Both the position numbers and the translations under genes were made by a program. Below are positions 26,478-35,834 of a stretch of DNA of 64,000 bases, piece after piece (the first letter of the stretch is position 1; every line of letters starts with the position of its first letter). The notes beneath the pieces were generated by a model. It made no database searches. It saw only the letters and a program-made list of their open reading frames with translations, and was not told where the DNA came from. Source of the DNA: Paracoccus laeviglucosivorans (GTDB lineage: Bacteria; Pseudomonadota; Alphaproteobacteria; Rhodobacterales; Rhodobacteraceae); contig NZ_FXTK01000008.1 of assembly GCF_900182695.1 (NCBI RefSeq), positions 62,001-126,000 on the forward strand, given 5' to 3'.

Positions 26478-27344
26478 TCAGCGATGCGCCGGCCTAAGCA
26501 CGACATCCGCAGCGCGCAATCCGGTATCGCCCAGAACCTGCGCGATGGCAATGCCGTCCAGCCGGATCACCGTGACGCCTTCGACGATGTCCAGCGTCAC
26601 CTGCGGCGCCGGGACATCCTGCAGCGGCTGATAATGCAGCACGATCAGATCCTCGGAACGGTCGTAATCTGCGATGATCGGCACGCCTTCGCCCGGCTCG
26701 TCCAATACGAAGCGATCCGCGCCCGTGCCACCCTCGGCGAAATCGCCTGCGCCGGGATGAAGCGCGTCATTTCCCGCCCCGCCATGCAGCCACGCCCGAC
26801 CCGGCTGGGTCGATCCGTGCAGCACGTCATCCCCGTCACCGCCGTCCAGATCATCCTGCCCCGCACCGGCGATCAGTGTGTCGTCACCGGAATTGCCGGA
26901 AATCCAATCCTGCCCCGGCCCGCCGGACAGCAGATCATCCCCCTCTCCGCCAAAGATCGTGTCGGAACCGCGACCACCATGGACCGTATCGTCGCCCCCC
27001 TGCCCGGCCAATGAGTCGTCGCCATCACCGCCTGCGATATAATCGTTGCCACCGGGGCCATCGTCATCGTCGCCATAGACCCAATCGTCACCCGCGCCTG
27101 CCAGCAAAGTGTCGCCGCCAAAGCCGCCATGCAGGTCATCATTGCCTGCATATCCGCGAAGCAGATCATCGCCGTCACCGCGCGCCAGCCAATCCGCGCC
27201 CGGCGTGCCGTTCCCGGTTTCGCCCTCGGCTTCCTCCGGGGGATCGGGCTCCTCATCCTCGGGCGCGGACGCGGCTCGTGCGCCGGTCACATCGACCGCA
27301 AGGCCCGCAAGCAGAAGCGCGATCAGGCTGCCCAGCAGCAACAT
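26478..27344 (-). CDS. RTX-type calcium-binding repeat protein with N-terminal membrane segment
   Basis: 288 residues with the chosen ATG. One hydrophobic segment (about 1-20), an acidic linker rich in Glu/Pro/Asp, then roughly ten nonapeptide repeats of the GGxGxDxLx type between residues 45 and 205 ('GGDGDDSLAGQGGDDTVHGG' is one stretch), which form Ca-binding beta-rolls. The C-terminal 80 residues ('DRFVLDEPGEG', 'LIVLHYQPLQ') resemble caps of RTX proteins. No protease or lipase domain and no cysteine. The single N-terminal segment suggests membrane anchoring rather than type I secretion. Function unknown; the start is only moderately supported. Confidence 0.75.
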   Translation of the reverse strand: MLLLGSLIALLLAGLAVDVTGARAASAPEDEEPDPPEEAEGETGNGTPGADWLARGDGDDLLRGYAGNDDLHGGFGGDTLLAGAGDDWVYGDDDDGPGGNDYIAGGDGDDSLAGQGGDDTVHGGRGSDTIFGGEGDDLLSGGPGQDWISGNSGDDTLIAGAGQDDLDGGDGDDVLHGSTQPGRAWLHGGAGNDALHPGAGDFAEGGTGADRFVLDEPGEGVPIIADYDRSEDLIVLHYQPLQDVPAPQVTLDIVEGVTVIRLDGIAIAQVLGDTGLRAADVVLRPAHR

Positions 27345-27427
27345 GGCAATACTCGCAAGAATCGATAAACTGTCAGGACAGACTAGGATGCCCGGATCAG
27401 CCCCGCACTTCCTTTGCGAATAAAGGG

Positions 27428-27940
27428 TTAACTCCACTCCGACAGCGGCAAATTGCGGGGGCAATACAGCGGATGACGCGGTGCACCTGCTTGGGTCAGG
27501 CCCAGGTGCAGCAGGGGGCGGCCGGTCCGACACAGCAGCGCCTGGACCTGAACATCGCGTCCGGCCAGCGCACCATGGGCACCCCAAGCGCAGATCACGC
27601 GGTCTGACCACAGCGCGGCGCGGCGGATTGCGGCATCATTGCCGGGACCGACCGGATCGGGACTGCTACGAAGTTCGGCCGGGAAAGTCGCGCGCCACGC
27701 GAACAGGTTGACGATGCGGAACGCCCCTGCCCCTTCGTCCCTTGCGCGGGTTTCGCAACGCGCGATCGTCGGGTCATTGCGCCGGTGATCCGCGGTCGAG
27801 GGATTCAGCATGACGAATGTCAGCCGCGGCCCATCGGCCCAGATGCGCGTCAGGGCAAAACGATAACAGCCGCAGCGGGAAAACACCGCGCTGGAGCGCC
27901 GGTCACCTTCGCGATGGCGGCGTGTGATCGTTGAGATCAA
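27428..27940 (-). CDS. DUF1643 family protein
   Basis: 170 residues from a TTG start. The family core 'TFVMLNPSTADHRRNDPTIARC', 'VNLFAWRATFP' and 'DRVICAWGAHGAL' is clear. Function unknown; sometimes compared with nucleic-acid-modifying or mobile-element-linked proteins, without proof. The TTG overlaps the stop of the yggS-type gene in TTGA and has GGAG six bases upstream, which supports coupling and this start. Ends about 80 bp before the RTX gene on the same strand. Confidence 0.82.
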   Translation of the reverse strand: MISTITRRHREGDRRSSAVFSRCGCYRFALTRIWADGPRLTFVMLNPSTADHRRNDPTIARCETRARDEGAGAFRIVNLFAWRATFPAELRSSPDPVGPGNDAAIRRAALWSDRVICAWGAHGALAGRDVQVQALLCRTGRPLLHLGLTQAGAPRHPLYCPRNLPLSEWS

Positions 27941-28590
27941 GCGTAGCTCCGCGCCCCGAAGATCGCGCTGCCGACGCGGATATGGGTCGCGCCCTCGGCT
28001 ATAGCGGTTTCGAAATCCGCGCTCATGCCCATCGAAAGGCCGGAAAGCCCGTTGCGGGCGGCGATGTCGCGCAATTGGCGGAAATGCGGAACGGCGTCCT
28101 GATCTTCGGGCGGGATGCACATCAGGCCAGAAAGCGGCAGGTCCATTTCGCGACAGCGGGTGACAAAGGCGTCGGCATCATCGGGCAGAATCCCGGCCTT
28201 TTGCGGTTCTGCCCCGGTGTTGACCTGCACGAAAAGCTGCGGACAAGCCCCGCGCGCCTGCACCTGACGCGCCAGCTTTTCGGCAAGCGAGGGGCGGTCC
28301 AGCGTGTGGAAGGCGTCAAAAAGCTCCAGCGCGGTTTTCAGCTTGTTGGTCTGCAACGGGCCGATCATGTGCAGTTCGACGCCCGGAAAGCGGTCGCGCC
28401 AAGCGGGCCATTTGCCCGCTGCCTCTTGCACATAATTTTCGCCAAAGACGCGATGACCCGCGTTCAGCACCGCTTCGACCCGATCCGGGGGCTGAACCTT
28501 GCTGACGGCGATCAGGTGAACGCTACCCGGCGCGCGCCCGGCAGCGGTTTCGGCGGCCGCGATGCGGCGGGAAATGTCATCAAGCTGCAT
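27937..28590 (-). CDS. YggS-family pyridoxal phosphate homeostasis protein
   Basis: 217 residues, alanine racemase N-terminal-like barrel that holds PLP without racemase activity and keeps PLP and branched-chain amino-acid metabolism balanced. Motifs: 'LIAVSKVQPPD' with the PLP lysine, 'FGENYVQEAAGKW', 'HMIGPLQTNKLK', 'VQVNTGAEPQKAG', 'GLSMGMSADFETAIAEGATH' and 'VGSAIFGAR'. Co-transcribed with the DUF1643 gene (4-bp overlap). The porin gene upstream has its own terminator. Confidence 0.94.
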   Translation of the reverse strand: MQLDDISRRIAAAETAAGRAPGSVHLIAVSKVQPPDRVEAVLNAGHRVFGENYVQEAAGKWPAWRDRFPGVELHMIGPLQTNKLKTALELFDAFHTLDRPSLAEKLARQVQARGACPQLFVQVNTGAEPQKAGILPDDADAFVTRCREMDLPLSGLMCIPPEDQDAVPHFRQLRDIAARNGLSGLSMGMSADFETAIAEGATHIRVGSAIFGARSYA

Positions 28591-28606
28591 GGTGCCAGAT
28601 TTCCAA

Positions 28607-28636
28607 AAGAAAAGAGCGGGCACAAGGCCCGCTCTT
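28607..28636 (-). terminator. terminator of the porin gene
   Basis: Perfect 10-bp stem AAGAGCGGGC/GCCCGCTCTT, 5-base loop, followed on the minus strand by TTCTTTTGG. Confidence 0.9.
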
Positions 28637-28659
28637 CCGTAATTCCGGGTCCCGAAGGA

Positions 28660-29625
28660 TCAGAATTTGAACTTGACGCCCATGTCGACAACGGTGTCGT
28701 CCAGGTAGTCGGTGTCGACGATGCCGCCGGCCAGAACAGCGCCGCCGCCCAGGTCGTAGTCAGCGCCGATGCCGAACGAGTCGTACTTCTCGGAACCAGC
28801 GGTACCGAACAGGTCATACTTGTCCTGACGCCAGAAGCCTTTCACAAGGATCGCGTCCATCTGGTACGAACCTGCCAGGCCAGCGGTGTACTCGAGCTCG
28901 TTCAGATCGCCATCAAAGGCGTCTTCGTAGTCCATGTACACGCCTTTGATGGCGAAGTTGTTGAAGGTGGCTTCAGCAGCCAGACCGATTTCTTTGGCTT
29001 CGTCGTGCTTCGAGTACGACAGAGCGGCCCAGAAGTTCGAGCCTTCGTATTTCGCGGCCAGCGAGTATGCCAGCTCGTCCGACAGACCGCCATCCGTGTC
29101 AGCACCAACGGTGGTGAACCAATCGGTGTCCGAACCATCGGTCATCGACGCGTAGAGCGAGATGTTGTTGACGGTGTATTCATACAGAGCGGTCGGGCCT
29201 TGGTCGAGGTTGTTGCCGTCGCCGACCAGGAAGCTGATTTCTTCCACGTCGCCAGCGAACGAACCATCGGTGTAGCCGACTTCGTACAGGTCGCCGATCG
29301 CAGCTTCAGCAGCGCCGACAACGTCACCCATCGACAGTTTGCCGTAGGTGCCCGAAACCCAAACCGAACCACCGGTGCCGCGAGCGGCCGAGCGGTAGTC
29401 GTTCGAGCTGTAGTTTTCTTGGTCGACACGGAACGCACCGCCGAACGACAGGCCAGCATCCGACTCACCCGTCAGGGTGAATTTCACGCGGGCGCGGCTC
29501 GAGAACTGAACGTCGTTGCCGTCATAGATCATACCCATGCGGCCGTCGCCCGAAACGGCGACTTCTGCGGAGGCGAAGCCAGCCGACATCACCAGGGCGC
29601 TGGTGGCGAAAAGAACCTTTTTCAT
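28660..29625 (-). CDS. outer-membrane porin (Rhodobacter type)
   Basis: 321 residues. Sec signal peptide 1-20 ('MKKVLFATSALVMSAGFASA'), mature start 'EVAVSGDGRMGMIYDG', alternating beta strands throughout, and a C-terminal 'DMGVKFKF' ending in Phe as required for outer-membrane insertion. Forms trimeric 16-stranded channels for small hydrophilic solutes. The coding sequence shows strongly selected codon use and a clean GAGGGA ribosome site, both expected for a very abundant protein. Strong terminator downstream; a long leader region upstream. Confidence 0.94.
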   Translation of the reverse strand: MKKVLFATSALVMSAGFASAEVAVSGDGRMGMIYDGNDVQFSSRARVKFTLTGESDAGLSFGGAFRVDQENYSSNDYRSAARGTGGSVWVSGTYGKLSMGDVVGAAEAAIGDLYEVGYTDGSFAGDVEEISFLVGDGNNLDQGPTALYEYTVNNISLYASMTDGSDTDWFTTVGADTDGGLSDELAYSLAAKYEGSNFWAALSYSKHDEAKEIGLAAEATFNNFAIKGVYMDYEDAFDGDLNELEYTAGLAGSYQMDAILVKGFWRQDKYDLFGTAGSEKYDSFGIGADYDLGGGAVLAGGIVDTDYLDDTVVDMGVKFKF

Positions 29626-30081
29626 GGTTTTCCCTCTTGTCTCTCTCGTGTGCCCCACCCGGATGACCGGCTTGGGGTATGGCATGTTGTGTCGCGCTTT
29701 CGTCCGATCAATGCAACGGATTCACACCGGGCCAATCTGTTTAGCAACTGCTGTGATGCACATGGGCCACACCCGCAGAATGGGGCCGATCCATGCCACT
29801 GCGCGGACATGCAAGTCATTACGACTGATAAGAATTACGACTTTTGCAGGCTTTTGGTGCATGGGCGCGGAATGTCGGTTGCATCGCGGCCTGCTGCCCT
29901 TGCGCACCACCCTGCCGATCCCCATGGCGGGGTGCAGGGCACGGTTTTGCGACATAAGCTGACGCTTTCCTGCCATGGAATCAGCCTTGCGCCGTCACGG
30001 GCGGATGACGCGGCCCCGCTCTTGTCGCTTGGGCATGAATTGCGCTATGGCAAATCCCAAGGACGATCCGGGGGATGACAG
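29626..30081. other. intergenic region upstream of the porin gene
   Basis: About 455 bp between the divergent porin and DUF3576 genes; no convincing gene. It must hold the porin promoter. A direct repeat of TTACGACT at 29819-29826 and 29835-29842 (16-bp step) lies about 200 bp upstream of the porin start and may be a regulator site. Confidence 0.55.
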
Positions 30082-30546
30082 ATGACCAGACGCGCCGCAC
30101 GGCTGACCGCCGCCCTGTTTGTGACCGCGGGGCTTGCCGCCTGTTCCGGTGGTGGCTCGGCCAGCCAGCAGCAACAGCAGGCCGCCCAGCCCGAACGCGA
30201 GTCGACGTTCTGGGACCTGTTTTCGAATCGCCGCGATCCCAATGATACGGTCGCGGTGAACAAGTATCTGTGGAACGCCAGCCTTGAGGTGCTGAACTTC
30301 CTGCCGGTCCAGACCATCGACCCGTTCACCGGCGTCATCGTCACCGGCTACGGCACGCCGCCCGGCGGTGGCCGTTCCTATCGCGCGACGATCAAGGTAT
30401 CGGACCCGGCGCTGGACGCACGCGGGCTTAAGGTGTCGCTGCAGGGTGCGGGCGGCAGCGCCGTGGCACCCGATACCGTCCGCGCCGTCGAGGATGCGAT
30501 CCTGACCCGCGCCCGTCAGCTGCGCGCGCAAGACCGCAATCTCTGA
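30082..30546 (+). CDS. DUF3576 domain lipoprotein
   Basis: 154 residues. N-terminal lipoprotein signal with lipobox 'GLAAC' (C21), a low-complexity Gly/Ser/Gln linker, then the DUF3576 core ('FWDLFSNRRDPNDTVAVNKY', 'FTGVIVTGYGTPPGGGRSYR'). Conserved in alphaproteobacteria and usually placed, as here, immediately before leuS. Its role is unknown, but an outer-membrane location and the link to leuS-lptE suggest envelope maintenance. Start by GGGGGA upstream. Confidence 0.88.
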   Translation: MTRRAARLTAALFVTAGLAACSGGGSASQQQQQAAQPERESTFWDLFSNRRDPNDTVAVNKYLWNASLEVLNFLPVQTIDPFTGVIVTGYGTPPGGGRSYRATIKVSDPALDARGLKVSLQGAGGSAVAPDTVRAVEDAILTRARQLRAQDRNL

Positions 30547-30609
30547 CGCTGGACCTGCGCGCAAGCAACCGCTAATACCCTGCGGGCAATCTGACGCCCG
30601 GAGGTTCCC

Positions 30610-33147
30610 ATGCCCTATGATCCCGCACACAGCGAAAAACGCTGGCAAGAGGCATGGGAGAGTGCGGACACCTTCCGCGCGGTTCGCGACGAGCGGCCCA
30701 AGTATTATGTGCTTGAGATGTTCCCCTATCCCTCGGGGCGTATCCATATGGGCCATGTGCGCAACTACACGATGGGCGACGTGGTGGCGCGGTTCAAACG
30801 CGCCCAAGGCTTTTCCGTGCTGCATCCGATGGGCTGGGACGCATTCGGCATGCCCGCCGAGAATGCCGCGATGGAGCAGGGTGGCCACCCCCGCGACTGG
30901 ACCTATGGCAACATCGCCACCATGCGCGAGCAGTTGAAGCCGCTGGGCCTGTCCATCGACTGGAGCCGCGAATTCGCCACCTGCGACGATACCTATGTGC
31001 ATCAGCAGCAGTCGATGTTTCTGGACATGCTGGAGGCCGGGCTGATCTATCGCAAATCCGCGATGGTGAACTGGGATCCGGTCGATATGACCGTGCTGGC
31101 CAACGAACAGGTCGAGGATGGGCGCGGCTGGCGTTCCGGTGCGCTGGTCGAACGGCGCGAACTGACGCAGTGGTTCTTCCGCATCTCGGATTACTCGGAC
31201 GAGCTTTTGACCGCGTTGGACGGGCTGAATGGCTGGCCGGAAAAGGTGCGGCTGATGCAGGCCAACTGGATCGGCAAATCGCGCGGGCTGCAATTCAGCT
31301 TTGCAACCGTGGATGCCCCCACAGGTTTCGACGCGATCGAGGTCTATACCACACGCCCCGACACGCTGATGGGGGCGTCCTTTGCGGCGCTGTCGCCTGA
31401 CCACCCGCTGATCAAGCATCTGGCCGAGACGCGCCCCGACATCGCTGCTTTCTGCGAGGAATGCCGCCGCATCGGCACGACCGAAGAAGCGATCGAAACC
31501 GCGCCCAAACTGGGCTTCGACACCGGACTGACCGTTCGGCATCCGCTTGATCCGGCGTGGGAATTGCCGATCTGGATCGCCAATTTCGTGCTGATGGATT
31601 ACGGCACTGGCGCGATTTTCGGCAGCCCGGCGCATGACGAGCGCGACCACGAATTCGCCACGAAATACGGGTTGCCGATCCGCGCGACCTTCGGGCCTAA
31701 AGGCGCAACGCTGGCCGATGCGGATGCGCTGATCGCCGATGCGCCCTATGTCCCGCTGAAATCGGAAGCGGTGACCTATGTGCGCGGTTTCGCGGGCAAT
31801 GCCGATCAGACCGGCGAGGAGGCGGTGGCTGCCGCCATCGCCCATGCCGAGGCTGAGGGTTACGGTCAGGGCGTCACCAAGTTCCGCCTGCGTGACTGGG
31901 GCATCTCGCGTCAGCGCTATTGGGGCTGCCCGATCCCGGTCGTACATTGCGACACCTGCGGCACGGTCCCCGAAAAGAAAGAAAACCTGCCGGTCATCCT
32001 GCCGCAGGACGTGACCTTCGACGTGCCCGGCAACCCGCTGGACCGCCACCCGACATGGCGCGACGTGCCTTGCCCGGTCTGCGGCAAGGCGGCGCGGCGC
32101 GAAACCGACACGATGGACACCTTTGTCGATTCGTCGTGGTATTATGCGCGTTTCACCGCGCCGCACGCCACGACGCCGACCGTGGCCGAGGATGCCGATT
32201 ACTGGATGAACGTCGATCAGTATATCGGCGGCATCGAACACGCGATCCTGCACCTGCTGTATTCGCGTTTCTTTGCCCGCGCGATGGTCAAGACCGGGCA
32301 TCTGCCTGAAAAATCGAAGGAACCCTTTGACGCGCTGTTCACGCAGGGCATGGTCACGCATGAGATATACAAGACCACCGACGAACGCGGCCGGGCGGTC
32401 TATCACCTGCCGGAAAGCGTGACCGACGGCAAACTGGCGGATGGCACGGTGGTCGAGATCATCCCCTCGGCCAAGATGTCCAAGTCGAAAAAGAACGTCG
32501 TGGACCCGGTGAACATCGTCGAAAACTTCGGTGCAGACACCGCGCGCTGGTTCATGCTGTCCGACAGCCCGCCCGAACGCGACGTGGAATGGACCGCTGC
32601 CGGGGCCGAGGCGGCGAACAAGTTCCTGAACCGCGTCTGGCGTCTGGCCGATGATGTCCCCAAGGCGGGCGAGGATGCCGACCTGATCCGCGCCGCCCAT
32701 CGCGCGATTGCCGATGTGACCAAAGCGATCGAAGGGTTTGCCTTCAACAAGGCCGTCGCGAAACTTTACGAGCTGGCCAATGCCATCGGCAAATCGCAGG
32801 CGGGCGGCGAACAGCGCCGCGAAGTGCTGCGGATTCTGGCGCAGCTTCTGGCGCCGATGGTGCCGCATCTGGCCGAAGAGGTCTGGTCGAACGCGGGCGG
32901 GCAGGGCATGGTCGTGGATGCGGCCTGGCCCAAGGCGGACCCCGCGCTGCTGGTTTCCGACAGCGTGATCCTGCCCATCCAGATCAATGGCAAGCGCCGC
33001 GCCGAAATCGAGGTGCCCAAGGACATGCCCAAGGAACAGATCGAAGCGATGGTGCTGGCCGATGAAACCGTGCTGCGTTTCATGGAAGGTGCGCCGGTGA
33101 AAAAGCTGATCGTGGTGCCGGGGCGGATCGTCAATGTCGTTGTCTAG
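30610..33147 (+). CDS. leuS: leucyl-tRNA synthetase
   Basis: 845 residues, class Ia synthetase. '[19 protein letters not shown]' (HIGH motif, about 40-58), CP1 editing domain with '[20 protein letters not shown]', zinc-type cysteines '[11 protein letters not shown]' and '[10 protein letters not shown]', and '[12 protein letters not shown]' near residue 621. Charges tRNA-Leu and edits mischarged products. Its 3' end overlaps lptE by 14 bp, so a leuS-lptE-holA unit is certain by spacing. Confidence 0.98.
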   Translation: MPYDPAHSEKRWQEAWESADTFRAVRDERPKYYVLEMFPYPSGRIHMGHVRNYTMGDVVARFKRAQGFSVLHPMGWDAFGMPAENAAMEQGGHPRDWTYGNIATMREQLKPLGLSIDWSREFATCDDTYVHQQQSMFLDMLEAGLIYRKSAMVNWDPVDMTVLANEQVEDGRGWRSGALVERRELTQWFFRISDYSDELLTALDGLNGWPEKVRLMQANWIGKSRGLQFSFATVDAPTGFDAIEVYTTRPDTLMGASFAALSPDHPLIKHLAETRPDIAAFCEECRRIGTTEEAIETAPKLGFDTGLTVRHPLDPAWELPIWIANFVLMDYGTGAIFGSPAHDERDHEFATKYGLPIRATFGPKGATLADADALIADAPYVPLKSEAVTYVRGFAGNADQTGEEAVAAAIAHAEAEGYGQGVTKFRLRDWGISRQRYWGCPIPVVHCDTCGTVPEKKENLPVILPQDVTFDVPGNPLDRHPTWRDVPCPVCGKAARRETDTMDTFVDSSWYYARFTAPHATTPTVAEDADYWMNVDQYIGGIEHAILHLLYSRFFARAMVKTGHLPEKSKEPFDALFTQGMVTHEIYKTTDERGRAVYHLPESVTDGKLADGTVVEIIPSAKMSKSKKNVVDPVNIVENFGADTARWFMLSDSPPERDVEWTAAGAEAANKFLNRVWRLADDVPKAGEDADLIRAAHRAIADVTKAIEGFAFNKAVAKLYELANAIGKSQAGGEQRREVLRILAQLLAPMVPHLAEEVWSNAGGQGMVVDAAWPKADPALLVSDSVILPIQINGKRRAEIEVPKDMPKEQIEAMVLADETVLRFMEGAPVKKLIVVPGRIVNVVV

Positions 33148-33628
33148 GCGCGCGTTCCTTGTCGGCTCGGTGGCGGTTCTGACCGTCGCCGCCTGTGGCT
33201 TTGCCCCGGTCTACGGTCCGGGCGGCACGGGCACACGGCTGCAGGGCAAGGTGCGCACCGCCGATCCCAAGACGCCGGACGACTTCGCCTTTGCGGGCCG
33301 TATCGACGAACAGCTTGGACCGGATGACACCGCCGCCTATGAGCTGAGCTGGCAATTGCGCATCGCCGTGGTGCCGCAGGCGATCACGCCTGACGAAATC
33401 ACCACGCGCTATGCGCTGAACGGCAGCGCCGATTACATCCTGAGCGACATGACGACCCAGCGCGCCGTGGCGCGCGGACAGGTCAGCAGCTTTACGTCCT
33501 ATTCCACGACCGGCACGACCATCGCCACAATGGCGGCCGAACAGGACGCGCATGAACGGCTGGCACGGCTTTTGGCCGATCAGGTGGTGACGCGGCTTCT
33601 GGCCATCGACCCCACGCAGATCCCATGA
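33134..33628 (+). CDS. lptE: LPS-assembly lipoprotein LptE
   Basis: 164 residues. Signal with '[18 protein letters not shown]' (lipidated C21), then '[19 protein letters not shown]', the start typical of alphaproteobacterial LptE, and a small alpha/beta domain. It plugs the LptD barrel that inserts LPS in the outer membrane. Overlaps leuS at its start and holA at its end (ATGA), the classic order leuS-lptE-holA. Confidence 0.9.
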   Translation: MSLSRRAFLVGSVAVLTVAACGFAPVYGPGGTGTRLQGKVRTADPKTPDDFAFAGRIDEQLGPDDTAAYELSWQLRIAVVPQAITPDEITTRYALNGSADYILSDMTTQRAVARGQVSSFTSYSTTGTTIATMAAEQDAHERLARLLADQVVTRLLAIDPTQIP

Positions 33629-34653
33629 TCCTGAAGGGCGGGGAAATCGCCCGTTATCTGGCGCGTCCCGACCCGACGCGTCCTGCGCTGCTGATCTATG
33701 GTCAGGACGCGATGCGCGTGGCGCTGAAACGGGCCGAGGCCGTCAAGGCGCTGGTCGGCGAAGGCGCCGAGGAAGAGATGCGACTGTCCCGCCTGCCGGG
33801 CGCGGATCTGCGCAAAGACCCGGCGGCGCTGCTGGATGCGGTCAAGGCAGTGGGCTTTTTTCCCGGTCAGCGCGTGGTGCTGGTCGATGACGCGCCGGAT
33901 GCGGCGGCGCCTGCGATCACCTCGGCCATAGGCGAATGGCGTTCGGGCGACGCGGTGATCGTGGTCGCGGCAGGAGGCCTTCCCAAGTCATCGGCACTGC
34001 GCAAGCTGTTCGAGCCGCATCCTGCCGCGGTCACGGCCCCGATCTATGACGACCCGCCGGGCGAAGAGGAGATCGGGCGGTGGCTGCACGACGCAGGGCT
34101 GCGCGATGTTCCCCGCGATGCGATGCGCGATCTGATGTCGCTTTCCCGCGCGCTGGACCCCGGCGATTTCCGCCAGACCGTCGAGAAGATCGGGCTTTAC
34201 AAACATGGCGATGGCGCGCCACTGACGCCTGCCGAGATTGCGGCGCTGGCCCCGGCGACGATCGAGGCCGAAGTGGATGATCTGATCGATTGCGTGGCCG
34301 ATGGTCAGGCCAAGCAATTCGGCGCGCTGATGCGCCGGATCGAGGGGCAGGGCATCGCCCCCACAACCATCTGCATCGCGGCGCTGCGGCATTTCCGGGC
34401 GCTGCATACGGCGTCTTCGGATCCCGGCGGACCGGGTGCGGGTCTGGGCAGGCTGCGGCCTCCGGTCTTTGGCCCGCGCCGCGACCGGATGATGCGGCAG
34501 GCGCAGGGCTGGGGCATGATTGCGCTGGAAGACGCGATCCATCAGCTGATCGATACGGATCTGACCTTGCGGTCTTCGTCGAAAGCGCCGGCGATGGCGG
34601 TGATGGAGCGGATGCTTTTGCGGCTTTGCATGATGCCGCGGGGCGGGCGATGA
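33625..34653 (+). CDS. holA: DNA polymerase III delta subunit
   Basis: 342 residues. Clamp-loader subunit that opens the beta sliding clamp. Family traits: 'ALLIYGQDAMRVALKRAEAV' near the N-terminus, 'PGQRVVLVDDAPDAAAP' in domain II, helical domain III with 'RDAMRDLMSLSRALDPGDFR' and the C-terminal 'MMRQAQGWGM'. No Walker A, as expected for delta. Overlaps lptE and the next gene by four bases each. Confidence 0.92.
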   Translation: MILKGGEIARYLARPDPTRPALLIYGQDAMRVALKRAEAVKALVGEGAEEEMRLSRLPGADLRKDPAALLDAVKAVGFFPGQRVVLVDDAPDAAAPAITSAIGEWRSGDAVIVVAAGGLPKSSALRKLFEPHPAAVTAPIYDDPPGEEEIGRWLHDAGLRDVPRDAMRDLMSLSRALDPGDFRQTVEKIGLYKHGDGAPLTPAEIAALAPATIEAEVDDLIDCVADGQAKQFGALMRRIEGQGIAPTTICIAALRHFRALHTASSDPGGPGAGLGRLRPPVFGPRRDRMMRQAQGWGMIALEDAIHQLIDTDLTLRSSSKAPAMAVMERMLLRLCMMPRGGR

Positions 34654-35834
34654 CCGCGCTGGTCATCGGCGCCGGTCCCGCCGGGCTGATGGCCGCCGAG
34701 GTTCTGGCCGGGCAGGGCGCGCGCGTGGTGATAGCCGAGGCGATGCCCACGCCTGCGCGCAAGTTCCTCATGGCCGGGAAATCCGGGCTGAACCTGACCA
34801 AGGATGAACCGGACGCGGCTTTTGCGGCGCGGTTTTCCGGGGCGCTGCCCCGGACCCCGGAGTATTTCGGGAACCGAGAACTGGGGCCGCGCGATGTCAT
34901 GGATTGGGCGCGCGGGTTGGGGATCGAGCTGTTTACCGGCTCGACCGGGCGGGTGTTTCCGGTGGGGATGAAGGGATCGCCGCTGCTGCGGGCCTGGCTG
35001 GCACGGCTGAGCGGGCAGGGCGTCGAGCTGCGCACGCGCTGGCGCTGGAGCGGTTTTCAGGGCGCGGGCTGGCGCTTTGAGACACCGAACGGTGCAGAGG
35101 TGCTGCATCCTGCGGCCGTCGTGCTGGCACTGGGCGGCGCAAGCTGGCCGCGGCTGGGATCGGATGCCGCCTGGGTGCCGTGGCTGGCGGGCAGGGATGT
35201 GCGGATCGCGCCGTTTCGTCCGGCGAATATGGGGTTCCGCATCGGTTGGTCGCCGCAGATGGCGCGGCATTTCGGTCAGGCTGTCAAGGGCACGGCGATC
35301 ACGGCGGGCGACCTGAGCAGTCGCGGCGAATGGGTCGTGACCGCCCAAGGCATCGAAGGCGGCGGGGTCTATGAGGTCGCCGCCGCAATCCGCGACGGTG
35401 CCGAGGCGTGGGTCGATCTGGCCCCGGATTTGTCCGTGCAGGAATTGGCGCGGCGGCTGGCGCAGGCCCCGGCCAAATTGTCCGTCGGCAACCGTCTGCG
35501 CCGCGTCCTGGGTGATCCGCTTCGCGCCGCCCTGTTGATGGAATGGGGCCAGCCATTGCCTCAAGACCCCGCGCCGATGGCCGCCCGCGCCAAGGCTTTG
35601 CGCCTGTCCCATGCAGGCCCAATGGGCTTGGAGCGCGCCATATCTTCGGCCGGTGGGATCATGGCGGAGAGCTTGACCGAGAACCTGGAATTGCGCGCCA
35701 TTCCCGGCACGTTCGTCGCGGGTGAGATGTTGGATTGGGAAGCCCCTACCGGGGGCTATCTGCTGACGGGATGTCTGGCGCAGGGCAGGCGGGCAGGGCT
35801 GGCCGCTGCCGCCTATCTGGCCGCCGCGCGCTGA
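34650..35834 (+). CDS. FAD-dependent flavoprotein (BaiN/HI0933 family)
   Basis: 394 residues. N-terminal Rossmann 'VIGAGPAGLMAAEVLAGQGA', the family block 'KFLMAGKSGLNLTKDE', 'LFTGSTGRVFPVGMKGSPLL', 'VLALGGASWPRLGSD' and the C-terminal FAD site 'GEMLDWEAPTGGYLLTGCLA'. Predicted oxidoreductase; substrate unknown. ATGA overlap with holA. Bases 34838-34883, coding residues 64-78, match the dispersed GC-rich repeat seen at 12.65 and 54.3 kb, so this segment may derive from a repeat. Its 3' end overlaps the convergent GST gene by 22 bp. Confidence 0.88.
   Translation: MTALVIGAGPAGLMAAEVLAGQGARVVIAEAMPTPARKFLMAGKSGLNLTKDEPDAAFAARFSGALPRTPEYFGNRELGPRDVMDWARGLGIELFTGSTGRVFPVGMKGSPLLRAWLARLSGQGVELRTRWRWSGFQGAGWRFETPNGAEVLHPAAVVLALGGASWPRLGSDAAWVPWLAGRDVRIAPFRPANMGFRIGWSPQMARHFGQAVKGTAITAGDLSSRGEWVVTAQGIEGGGVYEVAAAIRDGAEAWVDLAPDLSVQELARRLAQAPAKLSVGNRLRRVLGDPLRAALLMEWGQPLPQDPAPMAARAKALRLSHAGPMGLERAISSAGGIMAESLTENLELRAIPGTFVAGEMLDWEAPTGGYLLTGCLAQGRRAGLAAAAYLAAAR
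34838..34883 (+). repeat. GC-rich palindromic repeat, copy 2, inside a coding sequence
   Basis: GGGGC-GCT-GCCCC, a 4-base spacer, then CCCGGAGTATTTCGGGAACC and GAGAAC. Same order of parts as copies 1 and 3 but with the shortest spacer, and it remains in frame in the flavoprotein gene. Confidence 0.5.

Noticed and set aside
27480..27611. N-terminal extension of the RTX protein by about 89 residues
   Set aside because: The extension runs through the end of the DUF1643 gene on the same strand in another frame and has low-complexity composition; the ATG at 27344 starts with the hydrophobic segment.
29722..29976. Possible 84-residue minus-strand gene upstream of the porin
   Set aside because: No ribosome site, no family, and it would occupy the porin promoter region.
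29995..32868. 957-codon minus-strand frame opposite leuS
   Set aside because: Antisense of leuS; shadow frame caused by high GC at third positions.
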